This document shows positions 26,901-39,820 of a DNA stretch of 64,000 nt, piece by piece. Each line of letters opens with the position of its first letter. The first letter of the stretch is position 1. Location of the stretch: contig VZRZ01000466.1 in assembly GCA_013398175.1 (NCBI GenBank), forward strand, positions 717,910 to 781,909, read 5' to 3'. The translations under genes and the position numbers were made by a program. The notes below the pieces were generated by a model. That model saw only the letters and a list, made by a program, of their open reading frames with translations, did not search any database and was not told the origin of the DNA. This DNA comes from Climacteris rufus. Lineage: Eukaryota; Chordata; Aves; Passeriformes; Climacteridae.

Positions 26901-28879
26901 ACACCAAGAATGTTGCTACTGGTGGATCATTGAGATCCATGTTGTGGATGTCCATTTGTATAGATAAATACAGCCTGTGTCAAATGATGGTGTTCAGATA
27001 GGTCAGAAACCATGGCAATTGCATCACGTATGGAGAGGCCTTACAGATAAATAAACCTCCTTGCACATCAAAGATAGCAGATGTTGCATTTGGGAAAGAT
27101 AGGACCAAGGAGGGGAAGATTAATAATGGAAAAAAAAAACCCAAACAAACAAACAGCTGGATAAATTTTAAGCTGCTTGAAAAGCACATTTGCAGGATTT
27201 TCTTTCTCAAAAATTTTTCATGCAAAATCTACAGTTTTCTTTCTGACAGGAACTTTCAGTTTCTGGGTATAACTTGCATATATTCTGTGGAATGTCCATA
27301 CAGACAGTAGAGAACTGTAGCCATCCCAGCATGTGGCAAAAATTTGCTTTATGAAATCCAGATTCCTTCAGAACCTCAGACTGCAAAGGCAGGAGCTGGG
27401 TGAGTGCGCCATGAGTGCATGCAAAGGAGGAGAAATCACTCCATGTCCATTTATTATTTTAAGAAGATGAGTGGCTAAAGGTAAAGCAGAAAATGGCAAA
27501 AGTTTTAGAGCCGTGTTGAGATGTGTGCTCTGCACGATTCTAATTAATTATTCCGATCACATAGCATAGGTTATGTATCTATGAAATATCCCGGCAGACA
27601 TGGCAATTGAGTTAAACCTATTAACAGTGAATCTTGCAAGAATCCCTACAGCTTCCCATTACTCAGTACCAGGCATTAAGATTGAATATAGGCATCAACA
27701 TAGAAGATTACAGTCTCTGTAGAACCGACCCCAGAGAATGGAGACAGGCAAGTCATCATCAGGCACAGAATTTTTCTGCTCAGAATAATTGCCTATTTGA
27801 TCTGCATTCGAGCTCTATTCCTTGAGCTTAGATCTGCTGCACATCCAGTTAGAACTTGCAGAATTAATATCAGGTTTCCTGTCACCTCACTCATTACTTT
27901 TGTCAGTAGAATTCAAGAAGAAGAGTCAAAACCATGTTTTTTAGCAGCTATTTCTTAAGGACTTCTGTTTTTCCTTTTTTGTTTAAATAGAAACCTGTCT
28001 GTTAGCATGTCAGGTTATTTCTTTTGGTTACACTGGAAAGGACTTCTGAATAAATTGCAATTTTACAATACAGGTATTGTTGCTTGGAGATCATTATTGT
28101 GTTATCCTTTCTAGCCAGAGCCACACCTTGTGGAAAAAAAAAAAGGTCTTTAGAATGGGAAAAATAGGTTAAATAGCAGATTGGATGTGTTCTCTGTAGA
28201 CTTCTCTTTCAGAAGACTTCTTCTGTTCTGAGTCTTAGAGCATGGGAGCAATCTTTTGACTAGTGTAGCAACACAAAAATGCATTTAATTTTTTTAATGT
28301 AGTGCTAGGAAATCTTGGTAGGTCTCTGTAAAGAATGATGATGTACAGATGGCATATTGAGAATTCTCACTGGAAAAAAAAATATGTCTCCCTCCTAGTC
28401 ATGTAGGATTCCAACAAAGGACACAAAAGGCTTTAAACTTTTAAGTAGTTTTCTTTAGAAAAATGACCTGCATTTTCATGCATTTATGAATGGAGTGGTG
28501 GGTGGACCTGGAGTGCTCTAAGACAAATAATTGCAAGGTCCCACTGACTTCAACAGATTTATATTGGCTGAGGAAAACCAAAAAAAAAAGCTGTGTAATT
28601 CTTCAGACGGATAAAATTTGAGTAAATTAGTACAATACCAAAGATACACAATTGCTATGACAACCTGCTTTGTTCCAAAGAGTGTAAATGCTGTTGTAAC
28701 AAGTAAATGACTGGACTTGGTTAGTCATTGCCACTGCAATTAGTGAGTGTACTCAAACTCTTACTCACTACTTCTCTTTCCTTAACACTGAGATTTTTTT
28801 CATTGTTTTGTGCACACATGTATATCGCTGAGGTTTTAGGTGTTATTTCCTCTTCTGTGTTATAGAAATGTAAACTATA
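20956..28879. other. RBMS3: Unannotated intron
   Basis: AT-rich intron. It includes a short (CA)n-like patch at about 21899-21930, a T12 tract at 24307-24318 and an A11 run at 28134-28144. The 143-codon minus-strand frame at 26469-26900 has no recognisable domain and looks spurious. No exons or interspersed repeats were recognised. Confidence 0.55.
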
Positions 28880-29060
28880 TAATTTTCATTTCTCAATGAT
28901 TATCTGTGATCTCCATAATCATTAATTAGCTAATAAACCATTGCAATACAGCAACAATGCCAGCTAGTAGCTTGACAGGAAAATGTGTTATTATGCTGAA
29001 CTGTCTTGTTTTGTCCACACTCAACTGTTTTCGTGTGGCTGAATTTTAACATATGCAAAA
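28880..29060. promoter_or_regulatory. Candidate conserved non-coding element with homeobox and SOX motifs
   Basis: An AT-rich, low-CpG stretch carries CATTAATTAGCTAATAAACC, a TAATTA core followed by TAATAA, and GCAACAATGCC, a SOX-type ACAATG motif, within about 40 bp. Clusters like this are common in deeply conserved intronic enhancers of developmental genes. Assignment is by motif only, with no alignment. Confidence 0.3.
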
Positions 29061-29124
29061 TAATTATTAATTTCCATCATCATTTTGGAACCTTCTTGGA
29101 GTGAATGTGTGTGGAGTTCAACAT

Positions 29125-29795
29125 GAAAAGAAAAGTTAAAAATATGGGTTGATTTTTCTTCTCTGCTATCATTGATCTTGGCTTTGTAGTTGTTTTAAAA
29201 TATCATTCTGTATGTTATTAAAGTGAGGAAGCTTCAGATCATGCAAAAATCTTCTGGAAAACAGATTTTATATTGGAATTGGAAATAAAATGAAAAGTAA
29301 TGAGAAAAGAAATTAGGTTAAAAGGCCAGAAAACCCATTAGAAACTGTATGTTTGTGTATTATCTAGCAAATCAAATGTCAGGGGAAGACATTTGTGAAA
29401 TAATTAACAATCATTTAAAACAGAAAGGAAGCAAACAACAGAAGCCTTCATTTTTATATTTCAGAGGCTAAATCCAGGCTGCTAAATCCATCAATAAAGC
29501 AATTACATGGCATTATTCTTATTTTAAAAGATGTTGAACAGTCATAGCTTGCTTTGCAGTCGCACTGTCAGAAACTTTGCTGGGAAACTTCACTACCCAA
29601 ACATTCTTTTCTGTTCAGAGGTAGAACATTATTTTTGAGGTGAGGGGTTCCATTTCACACGCAAAAAAAGAGACCATTGAAATTGTGTCCACCAGAGTTG
29701 TCAGAGCCATAGTGTGCAAGTTGAACAATCCTGAGAGTAAATGTGGAGTGAGACCTGGGGATAGAAAAGAAAAGTTAAAAATATGGGTTGATTTT
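29125..29795 (+). repeat. Separated 32-bp perfect direct repeat
   Basis: The same 32 bases, beginning GAAAAGAAAAGTTAAAAATA and ending GGTTGATTTT, occur at 29125-29156 and 29764-29795, 639 bp apart in the same orientation. The upstream flanks are also distantly alike (GTGAATGTGTGTGGAGT versus GTAAATGTGGAGT). This implies a local duplication, two ends of an unrecognised element, or gene conversion. The 607 bp between them contain no gene. Confidence 0.9.
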
Positions 29796-32465
29796 CTTGA
29801 CAGTAGGAAAACTGGGATTTGCAGCAAGAATATTAATTGTGAAGCAGCAAGGCTATAAACACAGAGAAGAAAATGAATGTTTTGGTTTTGCTTCAAGTTT
29901 CTCTTGTGATCAGATTTCTTCATGCTATTCTCTAAGACCTTAGTGTCTTGAATTGTGTCTTTACTTATGCCTTATACTGTTTGAGATAGGGACATAGTAG
30001 GAAAATCACAGAGGTTTGTGAAGGTAGATAAGGAGGTAGGGTAGGGATAATCAACTGTACCTTGCTATTCATTAAATCAGTCTTCAAAACTTCTTGAATG
30101 TAAACAGTGGGAAATCTATGTTTAATTAAATAAAATTTTATTAAGTCCAGACTTACTTCTGTCTGTCTTTGCAATAGTGTCATCTTTGACTTCATATGAA
30201 GATGACAGGGACATGAGCACAACCTCTTAGGTGACATTGCCCTCTAGGGATATAGTTAAGAGTGTGAGCATGGAATAGCTAAATATTACAGTGAATAAAC
30301 AGGTTTGTTTGAAGCTTTAGATAACTGCACTTTGTTCTGATTTCCTATATTTGATAGCTTTCCACAGATACCTGAAAATATAGATACGTGTATGCATATA
30401 TGTTACATACAGACACAAACATACACAGAGAAATATGTGTGTGTGTACATCTACAATACATCCAGTTCTTATTGTCATTACAAGCTCAATTTTTATGAGC
30501 ACTGTAGGTCAAGCTGTCTTCTGGTAAAGCATTTTAGTGAGCTGGTGGTGGCATTGCAAACTTGGATCAGTGAAAGAGATTTTTCCTGACATAGAGTGAA
30601 GTGGGAAATGAGGCTGAGAAAATAGCGCAGCTAGGCAGAACTATTTGAGAAGGGTTATCTTGTGAATAAATACTGCCCAGGACCTCAGGAGAGCTGTACT
30701 CAGTGACTGTGTGACACTGGACAACTTGCATTATCCCCATGCTGCGTCTCACCTCTTTGTGAGACAAAGGAAATACTTCACTACTTACTGGGAGAATTAA
30801 ATAATTAGTGCTTGTAAAGTGTTTACAAACAAAATCTGTGATAAGTACTATAAAAACCCTCACCTTATTAGGTATGCAAGAAGTGGCAGCAGAAGTTACC
30901 TTGAAGGAGCATGGCATGACACAGCTTGACAACAGCACTGGTATGCTCGTACCCTAAACCTGCAGCACCAGGGCATGTGGCATAATGCAAATATGAATTG
31001 TTCAGTTAGTATAAGAAGATTCTCCTATAAGGGTATTACAGAGCAGGAATAAGAGATGCAGAATTAAACCTGGAATAATTCTGTTTTCACTTTACATGTA
31101 AACACAGTAAAAACTGATAATAAAAGCAAGCTAGTTTGGTCTAGGTTGAGCATTACAAATAACTGCAGTTTTCTGGTATTGTAAAGCAAGCCTTGCAGGA
31201 GCAAACGTGTTTTTGGTTCGGCACACAGGCACTCTAAAAGCAAAAGGTTTTGCACAAATGCACTTTCATCTATACTTATCCACCAGGAAAAGCAGTCTGT
31301 TGCAAACAGGCTGGGCTGAGCCCTGGGTCACCGGGATTGCATCTGATGCCACGTGTGCCTGTATTTTAATCCAGGTGATATGTTCTGTCCAGGGTAGTTA
31401 AAAACCACAGGCACATACTATGTAGTCGACCAGCAAGTTTCCAGGAAATCGTATATAACTCTGTCCCACTGAATGTACAATTTGATAGATCCACATTGAT
31501 CCTATGGCATATGTCCAAGTAGTCCAGTTCTCAGGGCACCTCAGACAGAGGTGGGGACAAAAAAATTTTATATTTTCCATCTCTCACTCCACCAATAAGT
31601 CCATGCTGGCCTATTCAATACAGCTTTCTCCACCATTGCCATAGAATCTTAGTCACTGGTTATCAGTATTACAGGCATGTCCTTCTCAATTCAGAGCTAA
31701 GTTTTAGAGCATGAGACTGTGTTCTTCCCACTGGTAACAACCCAAGTAGAACTGCACTGTATAAGAATAAGAAATGTGGCTTAATGGTAGCTTTTTTAAC
31801 CATTAGTTGTCATTCCTTTTAAGATCAACAACCAAATAGAATCCTAATGCTGAAAAAATCTAAGGTTCCATTTTTCCTCTCCTCAACGCTTCTGTTAAAG
31901 GTATGAATAAAGCTCTTTCTACCATGGTTTATTGTTACAATCAAGTCTCAGAAGGCAGTACAGTATTCTACTGTTGTGTTAATTCGGTAGCATTAATGCT
32001 GACATCACTCTGTTGTGGTTCATTAGCTGGAAATTTTATTTCTGTGCAGATCCTTTCTGAAGTATTTGGAGAACATTTAATAATTTGGGTAGTATTCATA
32101 TTTTTGTTAGTCAGCCTTTACCTTACCCTTCATTTAAACCTCTTTGTTGCTCTTCTGACCATACTCAGGACTGGGATTTTTCTTCTGTCTCTGGGTCTGT
32201 GCCAGAAAGCACTCTCGAAAAGGTTTTCTCCCTCTCACTGCAGTTTGTGTGTTTCTCATCAGGTTGCAGGGTTCAGTACTAAGCTGCCTTCTCATGGAAG
32301 GAGAAAGCCATGAGGTCTCTGCTAGGCCTGCCACATTCCTAGAAGTAGAAGGTTGTTGCCCTTTAAGTCTTCCTCTGCAGTGTTGTATTCAAGTTTTATT
32401 AGCAAACTGTTCTAGACTTTGTTCTCTGTCTCCAGGGAAATACTACATTGTAAGCGATAAAGCTG

Positions 32466-32511
32466 GCAAAAAGGAAAAAAGAAAAAAAAAAAAAGAAGAA
32501 AGAAAGGAAAC
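32466..32511. repeat. A/G-rich low-complexity run
   Basis: This is a nearly pure purine run (AAAAAGGAAAAAAG, A13, then GAAGAAAGAAAGG). It gives lysine-rich or phenylalanine-rich open frames on the two strands that are artefacts. Confidence 0.85.
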
Positions 32512-35500
32512 TGAGAGCCAGATTAGCATCTCTCTTAACAGCAGAGTGAAAAATACGCTCATGTTTGCAATGAACTCTTCTTAAGCTGGTGGAAATTACA
32601 ACCCAGAGGTCATACACTTCGTCACTGGCAGCGGAATGTTGTCACTCCCTGCTGGCTGATTCATGAAATAATTTGCTGTGAAGAAAATTGCTCTTTCACA
32701 TCAGCTGGAAATGGCATTTGTCAGACCAGACTTTGATACTGCTATTGAGTTGTAATCATGCTTTGAATAGAGTTGCACACAGACTCATCATGCCAGTGTG
32801 GCTGCATCCACGTGCCTGTAAATGAAAGAAGGAGCCCACTCAAATGGGGACAAAACCTTAAAGAATGGTTGGATTTTGGTAGGACTATTACTGTTTCTCA
32901 TAAGGTAATTTATCTGGAAGAGAGGTCCTTACTTTTTCATCTTTTATGTAGTCATCTCTAATTTTATCTTCTGTGGCATGTAAGTGTTGACTCATCTACA
33001 GAGTTTTGAGATAAGCTTTTGAATTGACTTTGATAACAGAGCCTTGGTATTTTTGTGTAGAGGACACTCAATGGTCTCCCCCAGTTTCCCTAGTGATTTG
33101 ATGCCAAATAGTTGCCCTAAGACCATCCACAGCCTTCGTGGATTCCTCACAGTGCAACAGAACAAGTCTTCATTTTCTGTTTTCAGATAAAATTTTATAA
33201 ACTGTTATCATTCTGTTTCCTATAGACAGTGACATTTAAGCAGTCGTTTCAGTTAGAATTTTCTTTTTGCTGCAGTCTTCATGAAGTGTTTGTGAAGGCC
33301 CCTGTTGTCATCCAGGAATGGAGGACATGAGTTGCATTTGCTTTTCTGTGAAACTAGAATATTTCCAAGGGCAATTCAGAAGCATTCCTCTCCCTTCTTT
33401 TCCTGTTTTTACCTTCATTTTCTTAAAGTGTTTTTCACTGCATATTTCTGTACCTTTTTTTCATTTTCACCTATTCTTCCTTGTTGTGCTTGGCTCTCTC
33501 CTGTTCTGATGATTCCAGTATTTTTAACTGAAAGAGTAGAGGACTGATTTTTTCTTTGCCAATCTTAGCATTGAATTCCTATTCTTGTTGTAATGTTTGG
33601 GTGCATGGCAAAGCAGGATCTCATATGACCTTAATACAATCTCTGAGACATGTATTACAGAGTTAAAGATTAGTCTATCACTCAGTCTCTAGTATGTAAG
33701 TGTGCTTCCTTTTCTACAGTCAGCTGAGAGCTATGCAATTGAAAATTTCAGAAGGGTTTAGTGTTATCTGTTTGATATTGTAGAACATTGTCTCAGATGA
33801 TAATGAAAGATTTTTAAGCTGCAAGGGATAGAATTTTCCTTATGTCATAGCACATTAGATTTAGTGTTGTTATCATCAACACATTTTGAAAAGAGCTAAG
33901 AAGTATGAGTAAGATGTTCCATTGTCTTGGGAATAGATTATAATTTCACTTTTTTGTCTTTCACTTGGATAAAGTGCCATCATAAATAAGTGACTTAGTG
34001 GAAAATTCCCAGTGAATCCACCATGCAGTTTTCTGTCATGGAAACCACAGGTACAATTGTGCCTTGAAGGCAGAGACTTACTCTGAGCTGGCACAAAGCC
34101 TCCACGTGCTGACAGGAGCTCCAGGTGTTCACACGCTACAGGGCCTTTCTGCCTTCTTGCCCTTCAAGGAAATGGGAGTTACTGAGCACTTTTTTCCCAA
34201 GGTCTTATCTTCCTTTTGTAGCACAGACATGCCTGTGCCACATTTGCTCCCTCCATTCAGGCACTTGGTGAGAGGAACCGTTGATGTTCAGCACAGTTAG
34301 CACCCAAAAAAGTTTGTGTTTCATACTCAGGGCTTGGAAGCTGCCGTGAGGAGCAGCCAGTGCACTGAATTGGAGCTGCAAGGTGTATCAGTGTGTCCCA
34401 TGGGTGCTGTGTGCAGTCCTTGTTCTGAGCTGTTGCTTGCCCCTTCTTCTGGGGAGGAAAAGGTAAGGACTATCAGCATCCTTACTTAGGTATTGTTTCC
34501 AAAGCATTCCCTTCCTCCCTTTGGGCCCATTTACAGAAGAGCACACAGTGAGGTTTTGTGGTACACAAATTATTCTGTCCAAGGTGTTTAGTATGATTTG
34601 GTTATTCTCTACCTCAGCAAAATGAACTCTTGACTTTAAGAAACAGTCAGTCACTCTTTTTGTAAATGTTTTTTGCTGTGTAACCTATACCCAACCCTGG
34701 TTCTGCCACAGTCAGGGTGAAATCCACTTTTCAAAGTTATTCCTGCATTGAAATAAGGAAGCTGGAAACGCTGTCTGTCAGCTCCTGGCAACTTGCTCAT
34801 TTTAGGGCATACACATTATACCTTCCAGTGAATGCAGAAGAATAAAATGAAAGAAGGGCAACAACCAAAAAAAGAAAAATTCCCTTCAGCTTTTCCTTCT
34901 TTCTCCTTCTAGTGGCAAAATTATGTGGCTCAGCTATGTTTTAGATTATTAGGTTTTGCTGCTGCACCCAGTAATTGTTATTAGAATGTGTGTTAATTAG
35001 AACTGATTTGAATAATAGGATTTTCATTAGGCAGTCTGAGAAAAAAGGTCTGAATATTTCTGAATATTCTTAAACTTTTTAACAAATTGATACCTGGTTA
35101 AAAATTAGCTTTATTTTACATTGACACAGGAATATTTCATGCATCCACAGTATTCAGTGCTTTTAGGAATAGACTGTTTCAACTCTGATATCAAGAAGGT
35201 CCTGTTACTACTTTGACCACGCACAGGGCATCTTTACCCAAACCAAATATTTTTTTCATTGTACATATTTTCTGCTGCTACTCTTTAACAGGCTATGAGT
35301 AAAGCTGAAAATAATGTTAGCACTATGTATGGCCACTTTTTATTACAGTGACTTTTCACAAAGACACAACAAATGTGTCTCCCTAACTGGGGGAGAAAAA
35401 GTATTATTTAAACAAATAGATGTGAATTAAATAAGCTAATGATCATAACTGAAGCATTTGTTTCCTTAAGCAGTATAACAGTGGGTTGCATAAGCTCTTC

Positions 35501-36125
35501 TGGACATTAATGTTATACATGTGTTGGAGTGTAAGCAGGGAATGTTAAAACTCAACCTCAATTATAGAAAAAATATATGTGTATGTACAGCAATTATCAT
35601 TATGCTGGCGGAAAGAAATCATTGTATTGACATGAGACATTTGTCCTGGTTTCCTTGTTTATATTGAAAACATGTTTGAAGAGGTGTTTTTTTTTCTTTA
35701 GTGTTAGTTCTAGCAGTGTCACACAGAGAAATATGTGACAGTAATGTTCTGGTTTATCTAAATAAACACAAAATATAAACTAATAAAGAATATAATACAA
35801 TTAAATTTAAAATAAATAGATTCCATACTAGATATTAAAGTAATGCTTAAATAGCTACATGAAATAACATTTTATGAACAGAACCAGAATTAATTCTTTG
35901 TACTGCATAAATTCTAATAATTTTATCTCTGGACTGCCAGTGCAAGTAACTTTTTATTAGCGGGAATAGCAAATTCTCTGTGATCAATAATATTTGTTTA
36001 TGAGAATAGTAAAAATAGATTTTATAGCAAAAGCATAGAGCTATTGTTTTGGGAAGCAGCTTTGGATAAAAGCTTTGCACTTGTTCTTTTCTCCTGGGAC
36101 TACTAAAGAGAACACTAAAAAGTAA

Positions 36126-36161
36126 AATGGGTGACCACAGAAGCAAGTAGGGTCACCCATT
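36126..36161. repeat. Perfect 11-bp inverted repeat
   Basis: AATGGGTGACC at 36126-36136 and GGTCACCCATT at 36151-36161 are exact reverse complements separated by 14 bp. GGTGACC/GGTCACC resembles spaced nuclear-receptor half-sites in everted or inverted arrangement. This may be chance. Confidence 0.6.
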
Positions 36162-39100
36162 ACCAGGGATTCATTTTATTTCCATTAGAGAGGAACTAGA
36201 AAGCATCTCACACTATTTGTACCTGGTTTTCCATTATAAATTACGGTACATGAAATCATTTAAAAATTGCTCAGCCTTTCAGATTAAGCTGACTCTGTTG
36301 CTGTTCCTTAATAATTGAACAGTAAGAAATACAAGATCTCCATTTTCATCCAACCAAAGTAACTTATGAGATGGGAAAGGAGAAAAAGGTATATGAAGTA
36401 CAATCTTCCTAAAAGCTCATAGGGCAGTCTCAGAGGGGGATTTAAAGAGTGGATTTGAATTCACATTTAGAGGGCCAGGTTTCCTCAGTCAGCTTCTACC
36501 TGCAGATTGGAGTCCTGAGACCACACACAGCTGATGTACCGACCACAGCTGGTACAGGAGCACCAGTATGGAGTACATGCACTAAAGTCAGGGTGCTATT
36601 TCTTTAAAAGCATGATGCAATTCAGACAGTTCATGCCTCAGTGTATGAACTTTCAGCTTTAATGCTTCTCTGGGGTGAGGAGCAACACAGTCAGACAGCA
36701 GAACCTCACTGAGTAACTTTTTTTTCCCCTGAAAACTGGTTCTGAAGACAGGCTAGGCATTGTCTTGACTTTCTTTGCGTGTTGCTGATGTGAAGGGATT
36801 GCAGCTTTGTTAGAAGACCAAACAAAAGAGCAACAACAAAGTATGTAAGAGATACTCCAGCGTAACTAATGTCATATTTACTTCCAGTTCAAGTCATAGG
36901 CTAGGAGCCAATTTATTGAAGGTATTGAAAGTGTTCTCATCAGTTTCACTGGATCTTGGTATCGTTGGTTGCATATTGTTTGCCTGCTCCATCCTAGTTC
37001 CTTGTCACACAGAGCAGAAGTGTGTGCCTGTGTGGCAAGTCATGCATTGTCCAGAGATTTGCAATGAGAAACAGCAAAATGTTTTAAACTGCTTTTTAAA
37101 TATAGGAATACATTTTAAGTTTGGCATTTTTTCATGTCATTCTGAGATATCAGCTGCTGCCCAAACATGTAGTCCAGTGAGTTAATAAGTAACAGTAAGT
37201 TACTGATGCAGTAAGTTAATAGCATAAAAATGGTACAAGCGACCCTTCTGTTCTTTTTCTTTTTTTCCTATTTAATCATGTAAGTCGGAAAAAACAGACA
37301 GTAATTAATATTTTCAAAATCTTTACAAAACCATAAAAAATACATTTTTGTTTTTGTTGTTTTGTTTGGTCTGTTTTGAAAAACTGTTCCCACGTGTCAA
37401 CTCTTGTCAATGGGAAGAAACTCTTGATAGGAGACCATTGTATTATCATAAGCCTTTATTCTACTAATTATTTTCATAGTTTCCAGAAGAGCTCCATGGA
37501 CTCTTCTATCTTAAGTGTCTTACTTAGTTACTCTGGCATGATAGAAATACAGGGAAGTCGTGGCACATAAGTTCCACACAAAAATTCTTCAAAGAGGGGA
37601 AGGTGCATGGATTTCTTAAACATTCACCTTTTAAAAGTGATGATTGAGCAAGCGAGAGGCTTTGCTTATTTAATATAAATTAACATTTCAATATTATTTA
37701 TTATCTGTCTCACAGACAATATGCGATTTCAATTACTTGTAACAAATGCTTCTCTTCAAAACATGATACCATCTCATTTCTATTGTAAATGAGGCAGGAA
37801 TCTAAGGTAGTCTATCAAAGTGTTTTTTGGAGGGGATATTAACCCAGCTGAATTCCATGCTTTACAGTTAGAATTGGCACATTACAAGAATGTACCCTAA
37901 ATTTCAGTTTGTAACAGATCCTGTCCGAACATCATAGGAAAAAACCACTGGGTCCAAGCATGGGTCCATGTGTGAAATGATTTCTGCAAACTGATGTACA
38001 TATTTAGTTGGTTTGGTTACACAGTTGTTTGGTAAGAGGATCTGCTCTTTTGCTGGAAAGGCTGCTGGAGAAATTTTAAAACTGCAAAATAAATCACACC
38101 TTCTACTTCCTTTTCACCCAGTGGTTAAAGGTTGTGAAGAGCTGTCATAGCACTGGGTACACAGGATGAACTACAGCTGGTATTTTTCAGCATTACACTG
38201 GGGACCTCCAATAGCGCAGAACTTTGCTGTATTATCAAGTCTGAGGAAGCTGATTTCTCTGGCAAAACTCATGGGCTGGAGTCTGCTCTTGCTCACACTT
38301 ACTTCAAATTAAAATTTGGGTTCAGTAGAGTGGCTTTGGATTGAGTGAGAATGTCTAATTTCTGTGAGCTCTGATTCAGGCCTTTTGTTTAAAATAAAGG
38401 CAGAATCCAATCTTCAAGTGCAGTGTGTTATATAATTATTTAATAGTTAATAAAGTTAATTAATAAAATTCTTAATTCTGTTCTGGATTTCCTTGCCATG
38501 CACTTGTTCTCTCCAACAGAGACCAGCACTAGAGTTGTTTGAGAAATGAAGTTTGGTAAAATGAAAATAGACCATCATATGACAGTGTTTCAGCACAATT
38601 TTAATACTGCATCTCAGTTTTGCTATTTTGATTGATTTAACTTTCCATACCATATTGAAGCATCTGTTTCTCTAACCTTTGCAACAGTTTCTCCTTACCA
38701 GCAGCATTGGAATGGAGCACTTTAATAGGCCTGAATCAGGCACTCCCAGTGTGCTCTTCTGTTGAAAATTTAGAAAGGAAAGTGGTTTTTTGAACAAAAT
38801 CAGACTGCAAAATGAATGTTGCAGTTTCTCACAGAAAGGCGACTCTAGTTTCTGCTCTGCTCTAACAAACATTTATGGATGTTGCGGCGACAATATGATT
38901 AAGCAGAACTTTTCTGTGTAGTGGCTTCAATGTTTGGATCAACTGCAACAAGATCTGGACCACACTTCCAAGTTGTCATGCTGTTTCCTCAACATACACA
39001 TACTGTCACCTCTTCCACCTGCTTCAAGCAGTTTCTGTTTCACAGGATTGGAGTCATAACTTTATGATTAACACATTATTTCTCTTCTAAGATTTACTTT

Positions 39101-39451
39101 TCTAATATGTTCTTGCTCTTTAGAAATAATTATTAAACAAAAAATGAAAGGATTGCTTCCCATTTCTTAAAACAGAGGTGAACTAGAGATAATTACTTAA
39201 GCTGTGATACAGTTTATCAGAAGTAAATCACTTCTTTTTCTTGCTTACCCAAATAGATGTCTGCTTTATATTTTTTTGCTTTGGTGTCCTTTTCTCTTAC
39301 GTAAAGCTGTTACTCAAATTTCTATAATTATCTTGTTAAAGTGATATGTTGTAGAAACTAAAATGCAATGGTAACTCATTGTTTTGCTTTCATAATCATT
39401 GGTACAAATCCAGTGAATATCATGGAGTTCAGTTTAACTGTAAGATACTGG

Positions 39452-39820
39452 CCCAGAGAAGAGGAGAGGAGAGGAGAGGAGAGATCTCACTGTAGTCTAC
39501 AATTCCTTGTGAGGGGAAGAGGAGGGACAGGCACTGAGCTCTGCACTGTGGGGTCCAGTGACAGGACCTGGCCTGAAATTGTGTCAGGGGAGGTCTAGGC
39601 TGGGTGTTAGGAAAAGATTTTTCACTCTGAGCGTGGATGGGCACTGGAACAGGCTCCTCAAGGAAGTGGTCACAGCACCAACCAGACAGAGTTCAAGAAG
39701 CAATTGAACAGTGCTCTCAGGCTCATGGTGGGACTCTTGGGGCTGTTCTGTGCAGGACCAGGAGCTGGACTTTAATCCTTGTGGGTTCCTTCCAAATCAG
39801 AATATTCTGTGATTCTATGA
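39452..39820 (+). mobile_element. CR1 LINE 3' portion with embedded GGAGA microsatellite
   Basis: A 5'-truncated CR1 of about 370 bp in + orientation. Recognisable parts are GGGGAGGTCTAGGCTGGGTG, TTAGGAAAAGATTTTTCAC, GGCACTGGAACAGGCTCC, GACTCTTGGGGCTGTTCTGT and the terminal ATTCTGTGATTCTATGA, the octamer-type 3' end of CR1. Near its 5' edge is a (GGAGA)n run at about 39460-39485, likely expanded after insertion. No intact ORF remains. Confidence 0.95.

Larger units (their letters stand above)
29796..39451. other. RBMS3: Unannotated intron
   Basis: Mostly AT-rich intron. It contains a short TG/CA microsatellite patch (30382-30450), an A/G-rich run (32466-32510) and a perfect 11-bp inverted repeat (36126-36161). 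Stretches such as 34920-35040 and 38395-38480 are AT-rich with several TAAT cores. No exon or named interspersed repeat was recognised. Confidence 0.55.

Noticed and set aside
31903..32313. 136-codon hydrophobic + strand frame resembling a membrane protein
   Set aside because: Hydrophobicity follows from T-rich sequence; there is no recognised family, and other frames overlap it on both strands.
32249..32584. Lysine-rich + strand frame (111 codons)
   Set aside because: The lysine run comes from a purine low-complexity tract; there is no domain.
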